Positions 28,488-37,271 of a stretch of DNA of 64,000 nucleotides are shown here, in pieces; position 1 is the stretch's first letter, and each line of letters begins with the position of its first letter. The DNA comes from Burkholderiales bacterium. GTDB lineage: Bacteria; Pseudomonadota; Gammaproteobacteria; Burkholderiales; Burkholderiaceae_D. The notes under the pieces were generated by a model. That model did not search any database, had not been told where the DNA came from, and saw only the letters and a list, made by a program, of their open reading frames with translations. The position numbers were made by a program, and so were the translations under genes. The stretch lies in contig JACQDX010000114.1 of NCBI GenBank assembly GCA_016200895.1, positions 39,652-103,651 on the forward strand, written 5' to 3'.

Positions 28488-29924
28488 ATGCAGCACAGTT
28501 ACAGACAACTGGCAGACGTTATCAGTGCAGATATCCGGGCCAGCCGCTATCAGGTAGGGGAGCGGCTGCCATCGGTGCGCCTGATCGCAGAGACGCAGCA
28601 AGTCAGTGTTTCTACTGCGATACGCTGTTACCGTTATCTTGAAAGCCAGGGGCTGGTAGAAGCGCGCAATAAATCTGGTATCTATGTCGCTGACTGGAAA
28701 GCAAGGCAAACGACAAATACTGGCGTGCAAAAAAAAGCCAGCCAGGCAGCACCGGTAGTTGAGTACGACAAGCTCATGTCCCTGCAGCACAGGATGACGG
28801 AGTTGTATTCTCTGACAGCGCAACCCTTGCATCTGGGCTTGCACCTGGCCAGTGCAGCACCGGAATGGTATCCCTGTGAAGCTCTGTCCAAAATCGCCCA
28901 GCGGCTGCTGCGACAAGACCCCATGCTGATAGGTGTCTATCCTGGTGGTACTGGTTTGCCAGCCCTGAAAACCAGCCTGATACACTGGTTAAAAAACGCA
29001 GGCATGGATTTGCAGGCAAACGATTTACTCATCACCAATGGCAGTACCGAAGCCCTGAGCGTAGCCTTGCGTGCGGTTGCCCAGCCAGGTGATGCCGTCA
29101 TCGTTGAATCCCCCGTGTATTTTGGTTTGCTGCAAATGCTGGAAAACCTCGGCATCAGGGCCATTGAAATCCCCTGTGTGCCAGGACTAGGCATCAGTCT
29201 GGAAGCGTTGGAGTATGCACTGGAACATCAGGGTACGGTACGCGCCATCGTTACCATGCCGAATTTCCAGAATCCCCTGGGTTGTGCCATGCCGGACAAA
29301 AACAAGAAACGCTTGCTGCGCCTGGCTGAACAATATGACATTGCATTGATAGAAGATGATGTCTTTGGCGACCTTTCGCACCAGCAGGAAAGACCGCAGG
29401 CCATCAAGGCCTGGGACAAGCAGGGCAGAGTCATCTACTGCGGTTCTTGCAGCAAGAGCCTGGCCCCGGCATTTCGCACAGGCTGGATCGCAGGCGGGCG
29501 TTATCAGGCCAGGATCAATTCCCTGAAGCTTAGCGCATCTTTGATCACACCCTTGTTTGAACAGGCGGTATTGGCTGAGTTTATTCAGTCAGGTGCCTTG
29601 CCATCCCACTTGCGCAAATTACGTGAACGTCTGGCTGCCAATATCCCGTTGGCGACAGCGGCTATAGCGCGCTATTTCCCCTTGGGTACGCAAGTCGTCA
29701 GCCCGGCAGGTGGCTGGTGGCTATGGCTGGAATTGCCTGAACACATAGACAGCCTGGCTTTGCTACGTCAGGCAGTAGCTCAAGGCATTGCCTTTACGCC
29801 CGGCAGCCTGTTTTCTGGTTCCGGTAAATACGCAAATTATCTGCGCATGAATATAGGACGACCCTGGGGGCGCGAGATGGAGCAGGGTATCAAAACCTTG
29901 GGCAGATTGGTTTCAGAAATGTAA
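28488..29924 (+). CDS. MocR-type (GntR/aminotransferase) PLP-dependent transcriptional regulator
   Basis: 478-residue fusion of an N-terminal GntR winged helix (about residues 1-75; GERLPSVRLIAETQQVSVSTAIRCYRYLE is split by the recognition helix) and a class I aminotransferase-like domain (about 100-470). The PLP lysine is in GSCSKSLAPAFRTGW and the ring-binding Asp in ALIEDDVFGDL. Such proteins sense PLP-linked ligands rather than transaminate. ATG 28488 is chosen because it begins the winged helix; upstream in-frame codons encode an unrelated stretch. Divergent from benE, the probable target. Confidence 0.88.
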   Translation: MQHSYRQLADVISADIRASRYQVGERLPSVRLIAETQQVSVSTAIRCYRYLESQGLVEARNKSGIYVADWKARQTTNTGVQKKASQAAPVVEYDKLMSLQHRMTELYSLTAQPLHLGLHLASAAPEWYPCEALSKIAQRLLRQDPMLIGVYPGGTGLPALKTSLIHWLKNAGMDLQANDLLITNGSTEALSVALRAVAQPGDAVIVESPVYFGLLQMLENLGIRAIEIPCVPGLGISLEALEYALEHQGTVRAIVTMPNFQNPLGCAMPDKNKKRLLRLAEQYDIALIEDDVFGDLSHQQERPQAIKAWDKQGRVIYCGSCSKSLAPAFRTGWIAGGRYQARINSLKLSASLITPLFEQAVLAEFIQSGALPSHLRKLRERLAANIPLATAAIARYFPLGTQVVSPAGGWWLWLELPEHIDSLALLRQAVAQGIAFTPGSLFSGSGKYANYLRMNIGRPWGREMEQGIKTLGRLVSEM

Positions 29925-29936
29925 ATGAAATACGGC

Positions 29937-30563
29937 TTACTTTTTTAGCCGGTCAAATAAATCCTGGGCTATCTTGTCTGCGTCTTGCTCTTCTGTCTTG
30001 CTCTCGGGCGGCTTGGTACGCTTGGAAAATTTTGACAAGATACCCGTTTTCCGGGTGCCGAATTTCAGTAAAACGAAAGGGATAATACGCCACGCAATGA
30101 CACCATCCAAAGGTTTTACCGGGATTAAATTGAATGCGATGATGATCAGATTGGTTTTAGTCAGTACGTCGAACACGGGGGACAATTGAAACATCCACAT
30201 GGGTGAGAAATGGAACAAGAGATATTGCACGATAAGCGTCAGCACTATGAGCAGCAACTGTCCAAGCACACCTCCCCAGGCAATTAAAATATCCTCTGAT
30301 TCATAATACGGTGACTCATGCGTGCATTCACCATGCATCAAAAATAGTTTGATGGCATAGACCCTGGTGTCTGTATATCTTGCCGCAATCGCATGACCAA
30401 ATTCATGGAATAGCAGTATGGTGACAAAGGCCAGGAAACCAGGGAATAACCAGATTAACTTCATTCCCTGTATCAAACCCCATGGAAACCAAAGCAGGAT
30501 AGTCCAGTGTGCATAAACTGGTATTCTTTTCCAGTGTGCGAGCTTCCAATAACCTGATTCCAT
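29937..30563 (-). CDS. M50-family (site-2 protease-like) membrane metallopeptidase
   Basis: About 208 residues with four to five hydrophobic segments. The zinc motif HEFGH (LLFHEFGHAIAARY, about residues 52-65) is intact, and a downstream NLIPVKPLDG supplies the usual second motif (NxxPxxPLDG), so the fold is that of small site-2-protease-like rhomboid-distant M50 enzymes. The C-terminal 40 residues are charged. ATG 30563 is preferred to an in-frame TTG at 30596; neither has a strong ribosome site. It begins shortly after the lysR gene on the same strand. Substrate unknown. Confidence 0.75.
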   Translation of the reverse strand: MESGYWKLAHWKRIPVYAHWTILLWFPWGLIQGMKLIWLFPGFLAFVTILLFHEFGHAIAARYTDTRVYAIKLFLMHGECTHESPYYESEDILIAWGGVLGQLLLIVLTLIVQYLLFHFSPMWMFQLSPVFDVLTKTNLIIIAFNLIPVKPLDGVIAWRIIPFVLLKFGTRKTGILSKFSKRTKPPESKTEEQDADKIAQDLFDRLKK

Positions 30564-30605
30564 ATAGCCAATTTTTTTAATCAATTTTTTAATCAATACG
30601 CTATT

Positions 30606-31535
30606 CTACAAGAGCCCGGCAGCCAGTAATGCCTTATCCCATTCCGGTACAGGCTGATACTCTTCCACCAAAAAATCGATAAGTGCCCTCACCTTGGGGC
30701 TGACCTTGCGGGTAGCCGGGTAAAGTGCGGTAAAGTCATTCAGCGGCAAGGTCCAGTCCGGTAAAACGCTTATCAGCCGGCCTTCAATTAAATCACGCCA
30801 TGCCAGAAAAGTCGTGTCATACACTATACCCAGCCCACGCAAGGCAGCCTGGTGCAAGACCTTGCCATTGTTTGAGGCAAAACCGGGCGTGATATCCACC
30901 GCCAGGGTTTCTCCATCGCGTTCAAAATGCCAGGTGTTGCCTTGGGTAAGATGGCTGAAGTGCAGGCAGCGGTGCCGGGTTAATTCTGTCGGGTGTGCTG
31001 GCATGCCATGCTCTGCCAGATAAGCCGGGCTGGCGCACAGCAGGCCGCGGCAGGGGGCGAGCCTGCGTGCGTGCAAGCCAGGGCCGTCAGGGATGCCGCC
31101 TACCCGAATACTGAGGTCAAAGCCATGTTTGAACGGGTCCAGCAGGCTATCTTCCACATGCAATGTCGGGTGCAGCATAGGGTGTAGCAGGGTAAAGCGG
31201 GCCAGGGCATCGGCCAGCCATTCGCTGCCAAAGCTATTTGGAGCCTGTATGCGTATGCCGCCCGCCAGCTCATTGCCCGCCTGGCTGACTACCAGTCTTG
31301 CCTGCCGTGCATGTTCCACGCTGGCGCTGCAAGGCTCCAGGTAAGCTTGCCCAAGTTCAGTCAGGCTGACTTCGCGGGTAGACCGGTGCAGCAGGCGTGC
31401 GCCCAGCTCAGCTTCCAGTTGCATGATGTGTTTGCTGACCATGGCGCGGCTGATGCCCAGGTGGCGTCCAGCCGCGCTAAAACTGCGTTGCCTTGCCACT
31501 TCGACGAAGATTTCCATTGCTTTTAATTGGTCCAT
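30606..31535 (-). CDS. LysR-family transcriptional regulator
   Basis: 309-residue regulator. The N-terminal helix-turn-helix (residues 1-60; MEIFVEVARQRSFSAAGRHLGISRAMVSKHI) is followed by a periplasmic-binding-like effector domain (about 90-300). It belongs by eye to the common CrgA/AaeR-type clade (LLHRSTREVSLTELG, HxRLAPC). Start at ATG 31535, immediately before the HTH; the frame is open further upstream but non-conserved. Divergent from the phytanoyl-CoA dioxygenase gene; the gap contains two copies of ACCATTGT and an ATTG-N4-CAAT dyad suitable for LysR binding. Confidence 0.88.
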   Translation of the reverse strand: MDQLKAMEIFVEVARQRSFSAAGRHLGISRAMVSKHIMQLEAELGARLLHRSTREVSLTELGQAYLEPCSASVEHARQARLVVSQAGNELAGGIRIQAPNSFGSEWLADALARFTLLHPMLHPTLHVEDSLLDPFKHGFDLSIRVGGIPDGPGLHARRLAPCRGLLCASPAYLAEHGMPAHPTELTRHRCLHFSHLTQGNTWHFERDGETLAVDITPGFASNNGKVLHQAALRGLGIVYDTTFLAWRDLIEGRLISVLPDWTLPLNDFTALYPATRKVSPKVRALIDFLVEEYQPVPEWDKALLAAGLL

Positions 31536-31689
31536 GAAACCATTGTCTATAGATTGAATACAATCTGTCAACCATTGTTAGTATTGCGCGCGACAAATAG
31601 AATTCGCTACACTTGATGCATATCAAGCAAAGACATTAAGACAAGTGAATGTCTTTTGCTTCCCCCCGCATTCACAGCCAGGAGTCAGC

Positions 31690-32529
31690 ATGCTCAACGC
31701 ACAACAAATCCAGCAATTTCAAGAAGACGGCTATGTCATCGTCCCCAATTTCAAAAGTGCAGATGAAATCGCTGCCTTACGCGAGCGTGCAGCAAAGATC
31801 GTTGATGAATTTGATCCGGCTTCCTCCAAAACCATCTTTACCACCAAGGAACAGGAAAAGAAGGTTGATCATTACTTCCTGAATTCAGCCAACAACATCA
31901 GTTGTTTTTTTGAAGAGGAAGCTTTTGATGAACAAGGCAATCTGCGTCAGGCCAAGTCATTATCCATCAACAAGATAGGTCATGCCATTCATGATCTTGA
32001 CCCGGTGTTCAGCGCGTTTTCGCGTGGCACTTCATTGGCGAAAGTGGCAGAGCAACTGGGTTTGCAACAGCCGCAAATCTATCAATCCATGTACATCTTC
32101 AAGCAACCCGGAATAGGCGGGGAAGTGCGCTGGCACCAGGATGCAACTTATTTTGAAACTGATCCAGTCAGCGTTACCACCTTCTGGTTTGCGCTGGAAG
32201 ATGCGACACTGGAAAATGGCTGCATGTGGGCAGAACCGGGCGGGCACCGCACGCCCATGCGTGAACGCTTCGTGCGTGAAGGCGATCAGGTGCGCGTAGA
32301 AAAACTCGACAGCATGCCCTGGCCAGATGACAGCACGGCTATTCCACTGGAAGTCAAGGCGGGCAGTTTGGTGTGCTTTCATGGACTGTTGCCACACTAC
32401 AGTGCGCCGAATCGCTCAGCTTATTCACGTCATGCCTATACCCTGCATGTGACTGACGGTGCGACCAATTATTCGCCACAAAACTGGATACAGCGCGATG
32501 CCAGTTTCCCGGTGCGTGGTTTTGTTTGA
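31690..32529 (+). CDS. Phytanoyl-CoA dioxygenase (PhyH)-family 2-oxoglutarate/Fe(II) oxygenase
   Basis: 279-residue non-heme iron oxygenase. It begins with the family phrase FQEDGYVIVPNF; the iron ligands are His and Asp of RWHQDATYF (about residues 143-148) and the distal His in LLPHYSAPNRS, followed by the 2OG-anchoring Arg in YSRHAYTLH. Substrate unknown; PhyH relatives hydroxylate fatty acyl chains, amino acids or small metabolites. AGGAG lies 7 bases before the ATG. The next gene, a TIM-barrel isomerase, starts 8 bases after the stop codon, so the two form an operon likely controlled by the divergent LysR protein. Confidence 0.85.
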   Translation: MLNAQQIQQFQEDGYVIVPNFKSADEIAALRERAAKIVDEFDPASSKTIFTTKEQEKKVDHYFLNSANNISCFFEEEAFDEQGNLRQAKSLSINKIGHAIHDLDPVFSAFSRGTSLAKVAEQLGLQQPQIYQSMYIFKQPGIGGEVRWHQDATYFETDPVSVTTFWFALEDATLENGCMWAEPGGHRTPMRERFVREGDQVRVEKLDSMPWPDDSTAIPLEVKAGSLVCFHGLLPHYSAPNRSAYSRHAYTLHVTDGATNYSPQNWIQRDASFPVRGFV

Positions 32530-32536
32530 GCAGCTC

Positions 32537-33367
32537 ATGATGAATTCTGAAGTATTGATTTTCGCCCCGCACTGGGGCAGTGCTCACCTGAGTCGCGACG
32601 TTTTTATCGACAAGGTATTGGAGGCCGGTTTTGATGGCATAGAGATGTCCTTGCCCATGGATGTGGCTGAACGCGATGCATGGACTAACGCGATTGCAAA
32701 CACAGGCCTGAAGCTTATCGCCCAGCAATGGGAAACTGTTTTCCACAGCGATTTTACCGCGCACAAGCAGGCACTCGCAGACTTGCTGCGAAATGCCTGC
32801 GCAGCAAAACCCCTGTTCGTGAATACCCATACCGGTAAGGATTTTTACAGTCAGGCGCAAAACAATGAATTGCTGGACCTGGCCGATGAGATATCCGCTG
32901 AAACCGGCATCGCCATCGTCCATGAAATCCACCGCAGCCGTTTCAGTGGTCATCCCATGCTCTTGCTGCCCTACCTTGAGCAGCGACCAAAATTGCAATT
33001 GAATGCAGACCTCTCACACTGGTGCTGTGCCTGTGAGTCCCTGCTGGAAGACCAGACGCATATACTGGAAAAAGTATTTCCTCATGTGCGCCATATCCAC
33101 GCCCGTGTCGGCCATAGCCAGGGCCCACAAGTCAATGATTTCCGTGCCCCCGAGCATGCAGCCGCCTTGCAACAGTATCTGTCCTGGTGGGACAGCATCA
33201 TCAGCCAGCAGCGCGCATCCGGTAAACAGCAAATCACACTGACGCCAGAGTTTGGACCGGCACCTTATACACAATCCTTGCCGTATACGAATCAAGTCGT
33301 GTCCGATGCCTGGGAATTGAATGTGGCGATGCTGCATTTGCTGCGTGAACGTTATGCAGGGCTATAA
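32537..33367 (+). CDS. Sugar phosphate isomerase/epimerase-like TIM-barrel protein
   Basis: 276-residue protein of the AP-endonuclease-2 / xylose-isomerase-like family. Family marks are the start LIFAPHWGS, VLEAGFDGIEMSLP (strand 2), TGIAIVHEIHRSRFSGH with the Glu-His metal ligands, LNADLSHWCC and HIHARVGHSQGPQVND, and a C-terminal LTPEFGPAPY. These supply the Glu, Asp, His and Glu residues that bind the metal. Substrate unknown. Partner of the upstream PhyH-like oxygenase; together they look like a small catabolic pair for a sugar- or polyol-like compound (inference). Confidence 0.8.
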   Translation: MMNSEVLIFAPHWGSAHLSRDVFIDKVLEAGFDGIEMSLPMDVAERDAWTNAIANTGLKLIAQQWETVFHSDFTAHKQALADLLRNACAAKPLFVNTHTGKDFYSQAQNNELLDLADEISAETGIAIVHEIHRSRFSGHPMLLLPYLEQRPKLQLNADLSHWCCACESLLEDQTHILEKVFPHVRHIHARVGHSQGPQVNDFRAPEHAAALQQYLSWWDSIISQQRASGKQQITLTPEFGPAPYTQSLPYTNQVVSDAWELNVAMLHLLRERYAGL

Positions 33368-33481
33368 AAAATTGATCTGTCTTTGTAGGGGCGGTGAATT
33401 GATTTTGTTTTCATGCTCATTTTTATTGCAGGATATTTAATTTTATTTATACTGCTGCTAAATTCCAATTGGGAGCAGTAG

Positions 33482-34591
33482 ATGCAAGCAGAACAAAAAT
33501 ATATCTTCGTCCGAGGCAAGACTTTGATGTCAAATCGGGAAAAGCTGATTGTGCTTACCCTCGTATCTTTTATTCTCGCGGTGTTTTTCTGGATGAGTTA
33601 TTGGGAGCTGCTTAAACCTGAAGACATAAAGAAAGTGCTTGGCTCTACCAGCAATCGCGCGGGATTACTGAGCATGCTCTTGCCCATGATCTTTATGCTG
33701 ATCTTCATCATTTTTGTACAATTGGCTTACCGTAAGACAAGATTGATTGTAGACAGCAAGGGGATGTTCCTGGAGTGGCCACCTGGTTCGGTATTTGCGA
33801 AATTCAAATTTCTTGAAAAAAAAGTGTCATGGACAGATCTTCAGCATGCGACCCATCTGACCAGTTTTGAGGCTGTACAACTACGCTCGAAAGGCAGTTC
33901 GGTCCCTTGGGGCATACGGCTCAGGGATTGGAAAATATACAGCGTCGAAATCCCGCAAGACGCGCTCGGGGACAAAAAAATTGACCTGCTCAGTGTTTTG
34001 CGCGAGCAGGGTATTTTCGAGACCCTTTCTAAAGATCCCCGCTTGCTGGCGATGGAATTTGACTTGATGAAGCATCCTGTCACAAGAAAGCTTTTATTGG
34101 TAACAGGCGTGCTACTGGCGTACTGCTTTGTCGATGTCTTCATGCAGCACGAAGGATGGGCATTTTTTAATGAAGACTATCTGCTTCCCCACATTGCCAT
34201 CGCTGTCATGGCCACGGCTGTACTGGCGTGGGCAGCTTTGAAAACCGAAAAGCACGAACAGGCTCCAATCGGGATTACGGTCGTCGTGCTAGCGATTGCT
34301 GGCTTCTCATTTCTTGTTGCAAGTTATGTGTCTGGAATACGCCTGAATCAGCTTGTTGGTGGCCCATTGATTTCTGCGGAATACCACAGGGACGACAAAT
34401 GTGAAAACCTGATTCCAGTGGAGAATAATTTACCTGTCGTTGAATATACCAGCATGACCAAAGATTATTGGTGCAGCGTCAAAGCAGACGAGGTGTTCCT
34501 TGTCAAGGTTCGCAAAGGCTTGTTTGGCTTATACCAGTTCGATCTGAGAGAGCAGACAAAAGCAATTCGCGACTACAAGAAAAAGTTGTGA
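33482..34591 (+). CDS. Uncharacterised five-helix membrane protein, copy A
   Basis: 369 residues, not recognised. Two membrane helices (about residues 20-45 and 58-82) are followed by a soluble domain of about 120 residues rich in beta-type sequence (LIVDSKGMFLEWPP ... VSWTDLQHATHL), resembling bacterial PH-like domains, then three more helices (about 200-290) and a C-terminal extracytoplasmic or cytoplasmic segment with two conserved cysteines (DDKCEN and DYWCS) ending in RKGLFGLYQFDLRE. It is a clear paralog of the next gene over its whole length. GGGAGCAG precedes the ATG at 33482. Function unknown. Confidence 0.7.
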   Translation: MQAEQKYIFVRGKTLMSNREKLIVLTLVSFILAVFFWMSYWELLKPEDIKKVLGSTSNRAGLLSMLLPMIFMLIFIIFVQLAYRKTRLIVDSKGMFLEWPPGSVFAKFKFLEKKVSWTDLQHATHLTSFEAVQLRSKGSSVPWGIRLRDWKIYSVEIPQDALGDKKIDLLSVLREQGIFETLSKDPRLLAMEFDLMKHPVTRKLLLVTGVLLAYCFVDVFMQHEGWAFFNEDYLLPHIAIAVMATAVLAWAALKTEKHEQAPIGITVVVLAIAGFSFLVASYVSGIRLNQLVGGPLISAEYHRDDKCENLIPVENNLPVVEYTSMTKDYWCSVKADEVFLVKVRKGLFGLYQFDLREQTKAIRDYKKKL

Positions 34592-34724
34592 TGCTGGCTG
34601 TCATTGGGCGTGTAGCAAATGCCTGCTCTTGAAATGCATACTGTTGAGACAGGTATCTGTGCCATCACATACGGAAACTGCTGGTTTGAATGTAAATTTT
34701 CATCGATGGAACAATATATAAACC

Positions 34725-35819
34725 ATGCCTGCTAGTTATGTATTCGTCCAGAAGCAAGATAAGCATAGCTGGGTAAAGCGTTTATTGTTTGCCACACTGT
34801 TTTTGTTTCCTTTTATCGCTTTTTTTCTTTGGCTGTTGTCTCTGAATTTGCTAAAACCGGAAATGCTCATTCGCATTCTGGCAGATGTGTCACTTCCTCC
34901 GGCTGCAGTCCTTGTTCTTTTGGCAATGATCGTTTTCGATGATGTGGCAAAAAAATTTTATCATTCTGCCAGTTTGTACATAGACGATGTGGGTGTGCGT
35001 TTAAAATTCCCGCCAAAGAGTAGATGGGCTATTCTTGGCGTTCTTGAAAAAGATATACCTTGGACTGAACTCAAAGAAGCAACGTATGCAGAACATTTTC
35101 AAGTTATCCAGTTGCGTCCCAAATCTGGCGCAGGTCTGTTGAATATCAGGCTTAAAGATTGGCAGTTGCAAAATACAAGCAGTAATTTGAATAGTGGGAA
35201 TGCTGCTCCAGACTTGCTGAAAGCGTTTCGTGAGCTAAGAATCTTCGAGAAATACCCTGCAAATAGTCAGCTTGTGGAAGCAGGTTTCGACTTGACGAAG
35301 CACCCTGCAACAAAATTGTTATCGTTTGGGATATTCATTTTGATCGCCTACAGCTTCGTGGACACGATGCTGCAACAAGAAGAATATGCCTTCTTTAACC
35401 TCAGTTATTTGTTACCGCATATTGTTTCAGGTGTGACTTTTGCAGTCATACTGGCTGGTTTGATGTTTAAGGCGAGCAAACGCGAATTCATACCGCGTAG
35501 TAATGTCATTGGCCTGGCGATCATGAGTGGGTTGGTGTTTGGTGTTACCAGCTATGTAGGCGGTATTCGCATTAATCAATTGACAGGTGGCCCTTTGCTG
35601 GAGGCCAGATATCACCGCGATGCAAGTTGCCTGAATTTGCTGCCTGAAGACAAGAATCTTCCCGTAGTTGAATATCCCTACTATGCCAGGAATTACTGGT
35701 GTAGCAAAAATATTGATGAAGTCCTGACTGTGAAAGTCCGTAAAGGCCTGTTTGGTCTGTATCAGTTTGACCTCAGGGAGCGGAATCAGACGATCGGCCA
35801 CTATAAGAAAAAATCTTGA
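34725..35819 (+). CDS. Uncharacterised five-helix membrane protein, copy B
   Basis: 364 residues; tandem paralog of the gene just upstream. The layout is the same: two N-terminal helices, a PH-like middle domain (LYIDDVGVRLKFPP ... IPWTELKEATYAE), three helices, and the same C-terminal block with two cysteines (DASCLN, NYWCS) and an almost identical RKGLFGLYQFDLRE ending. The C-terminal 80 residues are far better conserved between the copies than the N-terminal helices. Spacing of 133 bases without a terminator suggests co-transcription. No family recognised. Confidence 0.7.
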   Translation: MPASYVFVQKQDKHSWVKRLLFATLFLFPFIAFFLWLLSLNLLKPEMLIRILADVSLPPAAVLVLLAMIVFDDVAKKFYHSASLYIDDVGVRLKFPPKSRWAILGVLEKDIPWTELKEATYAEHFQVIQLRPKSGAGLLNIRLKDWQLQNTSSNLNSGNAAPDLLKAFRELRIFEKYPANSQLVEAGFDLTKHPATKLLSFGIFILIAYSFVDTMLQQEEYAFFNLSYLLPHIVSGVTFAVILAGLMFKASKREFIPRSNVIGLAIMSGLVFGVTSYVGGIRINQLTGGPLLEARYHRDASCLNLLPEDKNLPVVEYPYYARNYWCSKNIDEVLTVKVRKGLFGLYQFDLRERNQTIGHYKKKS

Positions 35820-35843
35820 TGCTGTTTGCGCTCCTGGGATGAT

Positions 35844-35981
35844 TTAATCTTCATACGCAAACCGGAACTCGTCCAGTGGCAGCATCAACTTGGGAGGCGT
35901 TTTATCAGCTTGCACCATCACTACATCGGCAGGCATGCCGTCTGCCGGTTCTTGTTTATGGTAGGCATAGTTAAACAACAT
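35844..35981 (-). CDS. 45-residue peptide coupled to the 2OG dioxygenase pair
   Basis: A short frame beginning one base after the stop of the second dioxygenase (TAATATG) and encoding 45 residues: MLFNYAYHKQEP, a Pro/Val/Asp-rich middle and LPLDEFRFAYED at the end. The tight spacing implies translation by reinitiation. No signal peptide or membrane helix. I do not recognise it; codon use resembles its neighbours, but its length leaves chance possible. Confidence 0.45.
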   Translation of the reverse strand: MLFNYAYHKQEPADGMPADVVMVQADKTPPKLMLPLDEFRFAYED

Positions 35982-35982
35982 A

Positions 35983-36546
35983 TTATGCGGTCTTGTTATA
36001 CATGACGTCAGTGCGCAAGACATATTTAGTGCCGTCTTCAATGGCTGTGCCCTGATGCGGTATTAAGTGAGGAAAGAGCAGCGCCATACCATGCTCAGGT
36101 TTGATGTCAGCAAAGCGGAATGCAGTATGGCCGCCTGTATAATCTGCATTCAGATAAATCAGCAAGGAAAAGAAGCTGCTTTCAGTTTCTGATCTTTTGA
36201 AATTGAGATCATGGTGCCATTTGAAATACTGACCAGCTTCATAGCGATAAAAGCGAAAACGTTCATTCAGGCCTGATAAAGTCCATTCTTTCAATTGCGC
36301 TGGCAAGACCATGCGGGCACGCTCAAAAATTGAAGCAGCAAGCACTGTGTCGTCGAAAATGATGCGGTCATTATTGCGCACCTGATCTTGACCGCTCGCT
36401 CTTGTCTGAATTTTTATATCGGCTTTTTCATATTGCATCTGCTCGCTGCAAGTTATCATGCGCCGGCATTCTTCTTCAGTCAGAAAGCCTTTGATGCTAT
36501 GCACGCCTGAACCATGGTCATGAACTTTCATATTGCTGCCCGTCAT
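35983..36546 (-). CDS. Prolyl-4-hydroxylase-like 2OG-Fe(II) dioxygenase, copy 2
   Basis: 187 residues, P4Hc-type double-stranded beta-helix oxygenase. Iron ligands are His/Asp of WHHDLNF (about residues 111-116) and the distal His in LIPHQGTA; the Arg in KYVLRTDVMY should bind 2-oxoglutarate. The N-terminal part (GFLTEEECRRMITCSEQMQYEKADI) and DRIIFDD are shared with the gene upstream, of which it is a tandem paralog. Its ATG overlaps the upstream stop (TAATG). Target protein or metabolite unknown. Confidence 0.85.
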   Translation of the reverse strand: MTGSNMKVHDHGSGVHSIKGFLTEEECRRMITCSEQMQYEKADIKIQTRASGQDQVRNNDRIIFDDTVLAASIFERARMVLPAQLKEWTLSGLNERFRFYRYEAGQYFKWHHDLNFKRSETESSFFSLLIYLNADYTGGHTAFRFADIKPEHGMALLFPHLIPHQGTAIEDGTKYVLRTDVMYNKTA

Positions 36547-37115
36547 TATGCGGTAGTTACATCTGAAGTCGCGGTCTTGTGGTACATCACATCCGTGCGC
36601 AAGACATATTTGACGCCGCTCTCCACAGGTGCCCCCTGATGCAACATCATGTGCGGAAAAACCAGCGCCATACCTTTTTCAGGCTGTATGGTTTCCCAGC
36701 GAAAGGATGTACTGCCGCCTGTATAGTCGCCATTGAGATAGATCAGCAGGGTCAAAAAACTGACCTCATCTTCTGTGCGGGCATAATTACCATCCTTATG
36801 CCATTTGAAGTATTGGCCAGTTTCATAGCGGTAGAAGCGAAAACGCTCATTCAGGCCCAGCAAAGTCCATTCTTTTAATTCTGCAGGCAGGAATAATTTT
36901 GCTCTTTCAAAGATCGCCGCTGCCAGGGGCTTGTCATCAAAGATGACGCGGTCATTATTGCGCACATCCTTATACATGCGCATGCCTGTGCCTGTCTGTA
37001 TCATGGCTTCTTCATAGCCCATTTGTTCACTGGTAAAGATCATGCGTTCGCATTCCTCTTCAGTGATGAAATTTTTGATGCCGAATACGCCAGCACCGTA
37101 GTTATTGAGTTCCAT
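36546..37115 (-). CDS. Prolyl-4-hydroxylase-like 2OG-Fe(II) dioxygenase, copy 1
   Basis: 189 residues with the same fold and motifs as copy 2: NFITEEECERMIFTSEQMGYEEA at the N-terminus, NNDRVIFDD, iron ligands in FKWHKDGNY and MLHQGAPVESG, and the 2OG Arg in KYVLRTDVMY. Start ATG 37115 is preceded by GAGA at a suitable distance; the frame is open 20 codons further but that part lies in the promoter region. Divergent from an NrtR-like regulator gene across a palindromic site, which suggests control by an ADP-ribose or related NAD metabolite (inference). Confidence 0.87.
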   Translation of the reverse strand: MELNNYGAGVFGIKNFITEEECERMIFTSEQMGYEEAMIQTGTGMRMYKDVRNNDRVIFDDKPLAAAIFERAKLFLPAELKEWTLLGLNERFRFYRYETGQYFKWHKDGNYARTEDEVSFLTLLIYLNGDYTGGSTSFRWETIQPEKGMALVFPHMMLHQGAPVESGVKYVLRTDVMYHKTATSDVTTA

Positions 37116-37173
37116 ATCGTTCTCGAATTTGTTTCGTTCTGACTGTAATATAAGATACTTTGTTGTAAATTTC

Positions 37174-37208
37174 AACTAAGTTAGTTCTAAATATTTACGA
37201 ACTTAGTG
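37174..37208. promoter_or_regulatory. Candidate operator between NrtR-like regulator and dioxygenase pair
   Basis: Two overlapping dyads: ACTAAGTT (37175-37182) with AACTTAGT (37200-37207), an exact inverted repeat, and TTAGTTC (37181-37187) with GAACTTA (37199-37205), one mismatch. The site sits midway between the divergent start codons in an AT-rich gap, where a dimeric NrtR-type regulator would be expected to bind. Confidence 0.5.
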
Positions 37209-37271
37209 ACGGATTTGTACTAAATGCGGCTATCGCTTACAATGTCAGCATTGAATACTCAGGGGAAAAGC

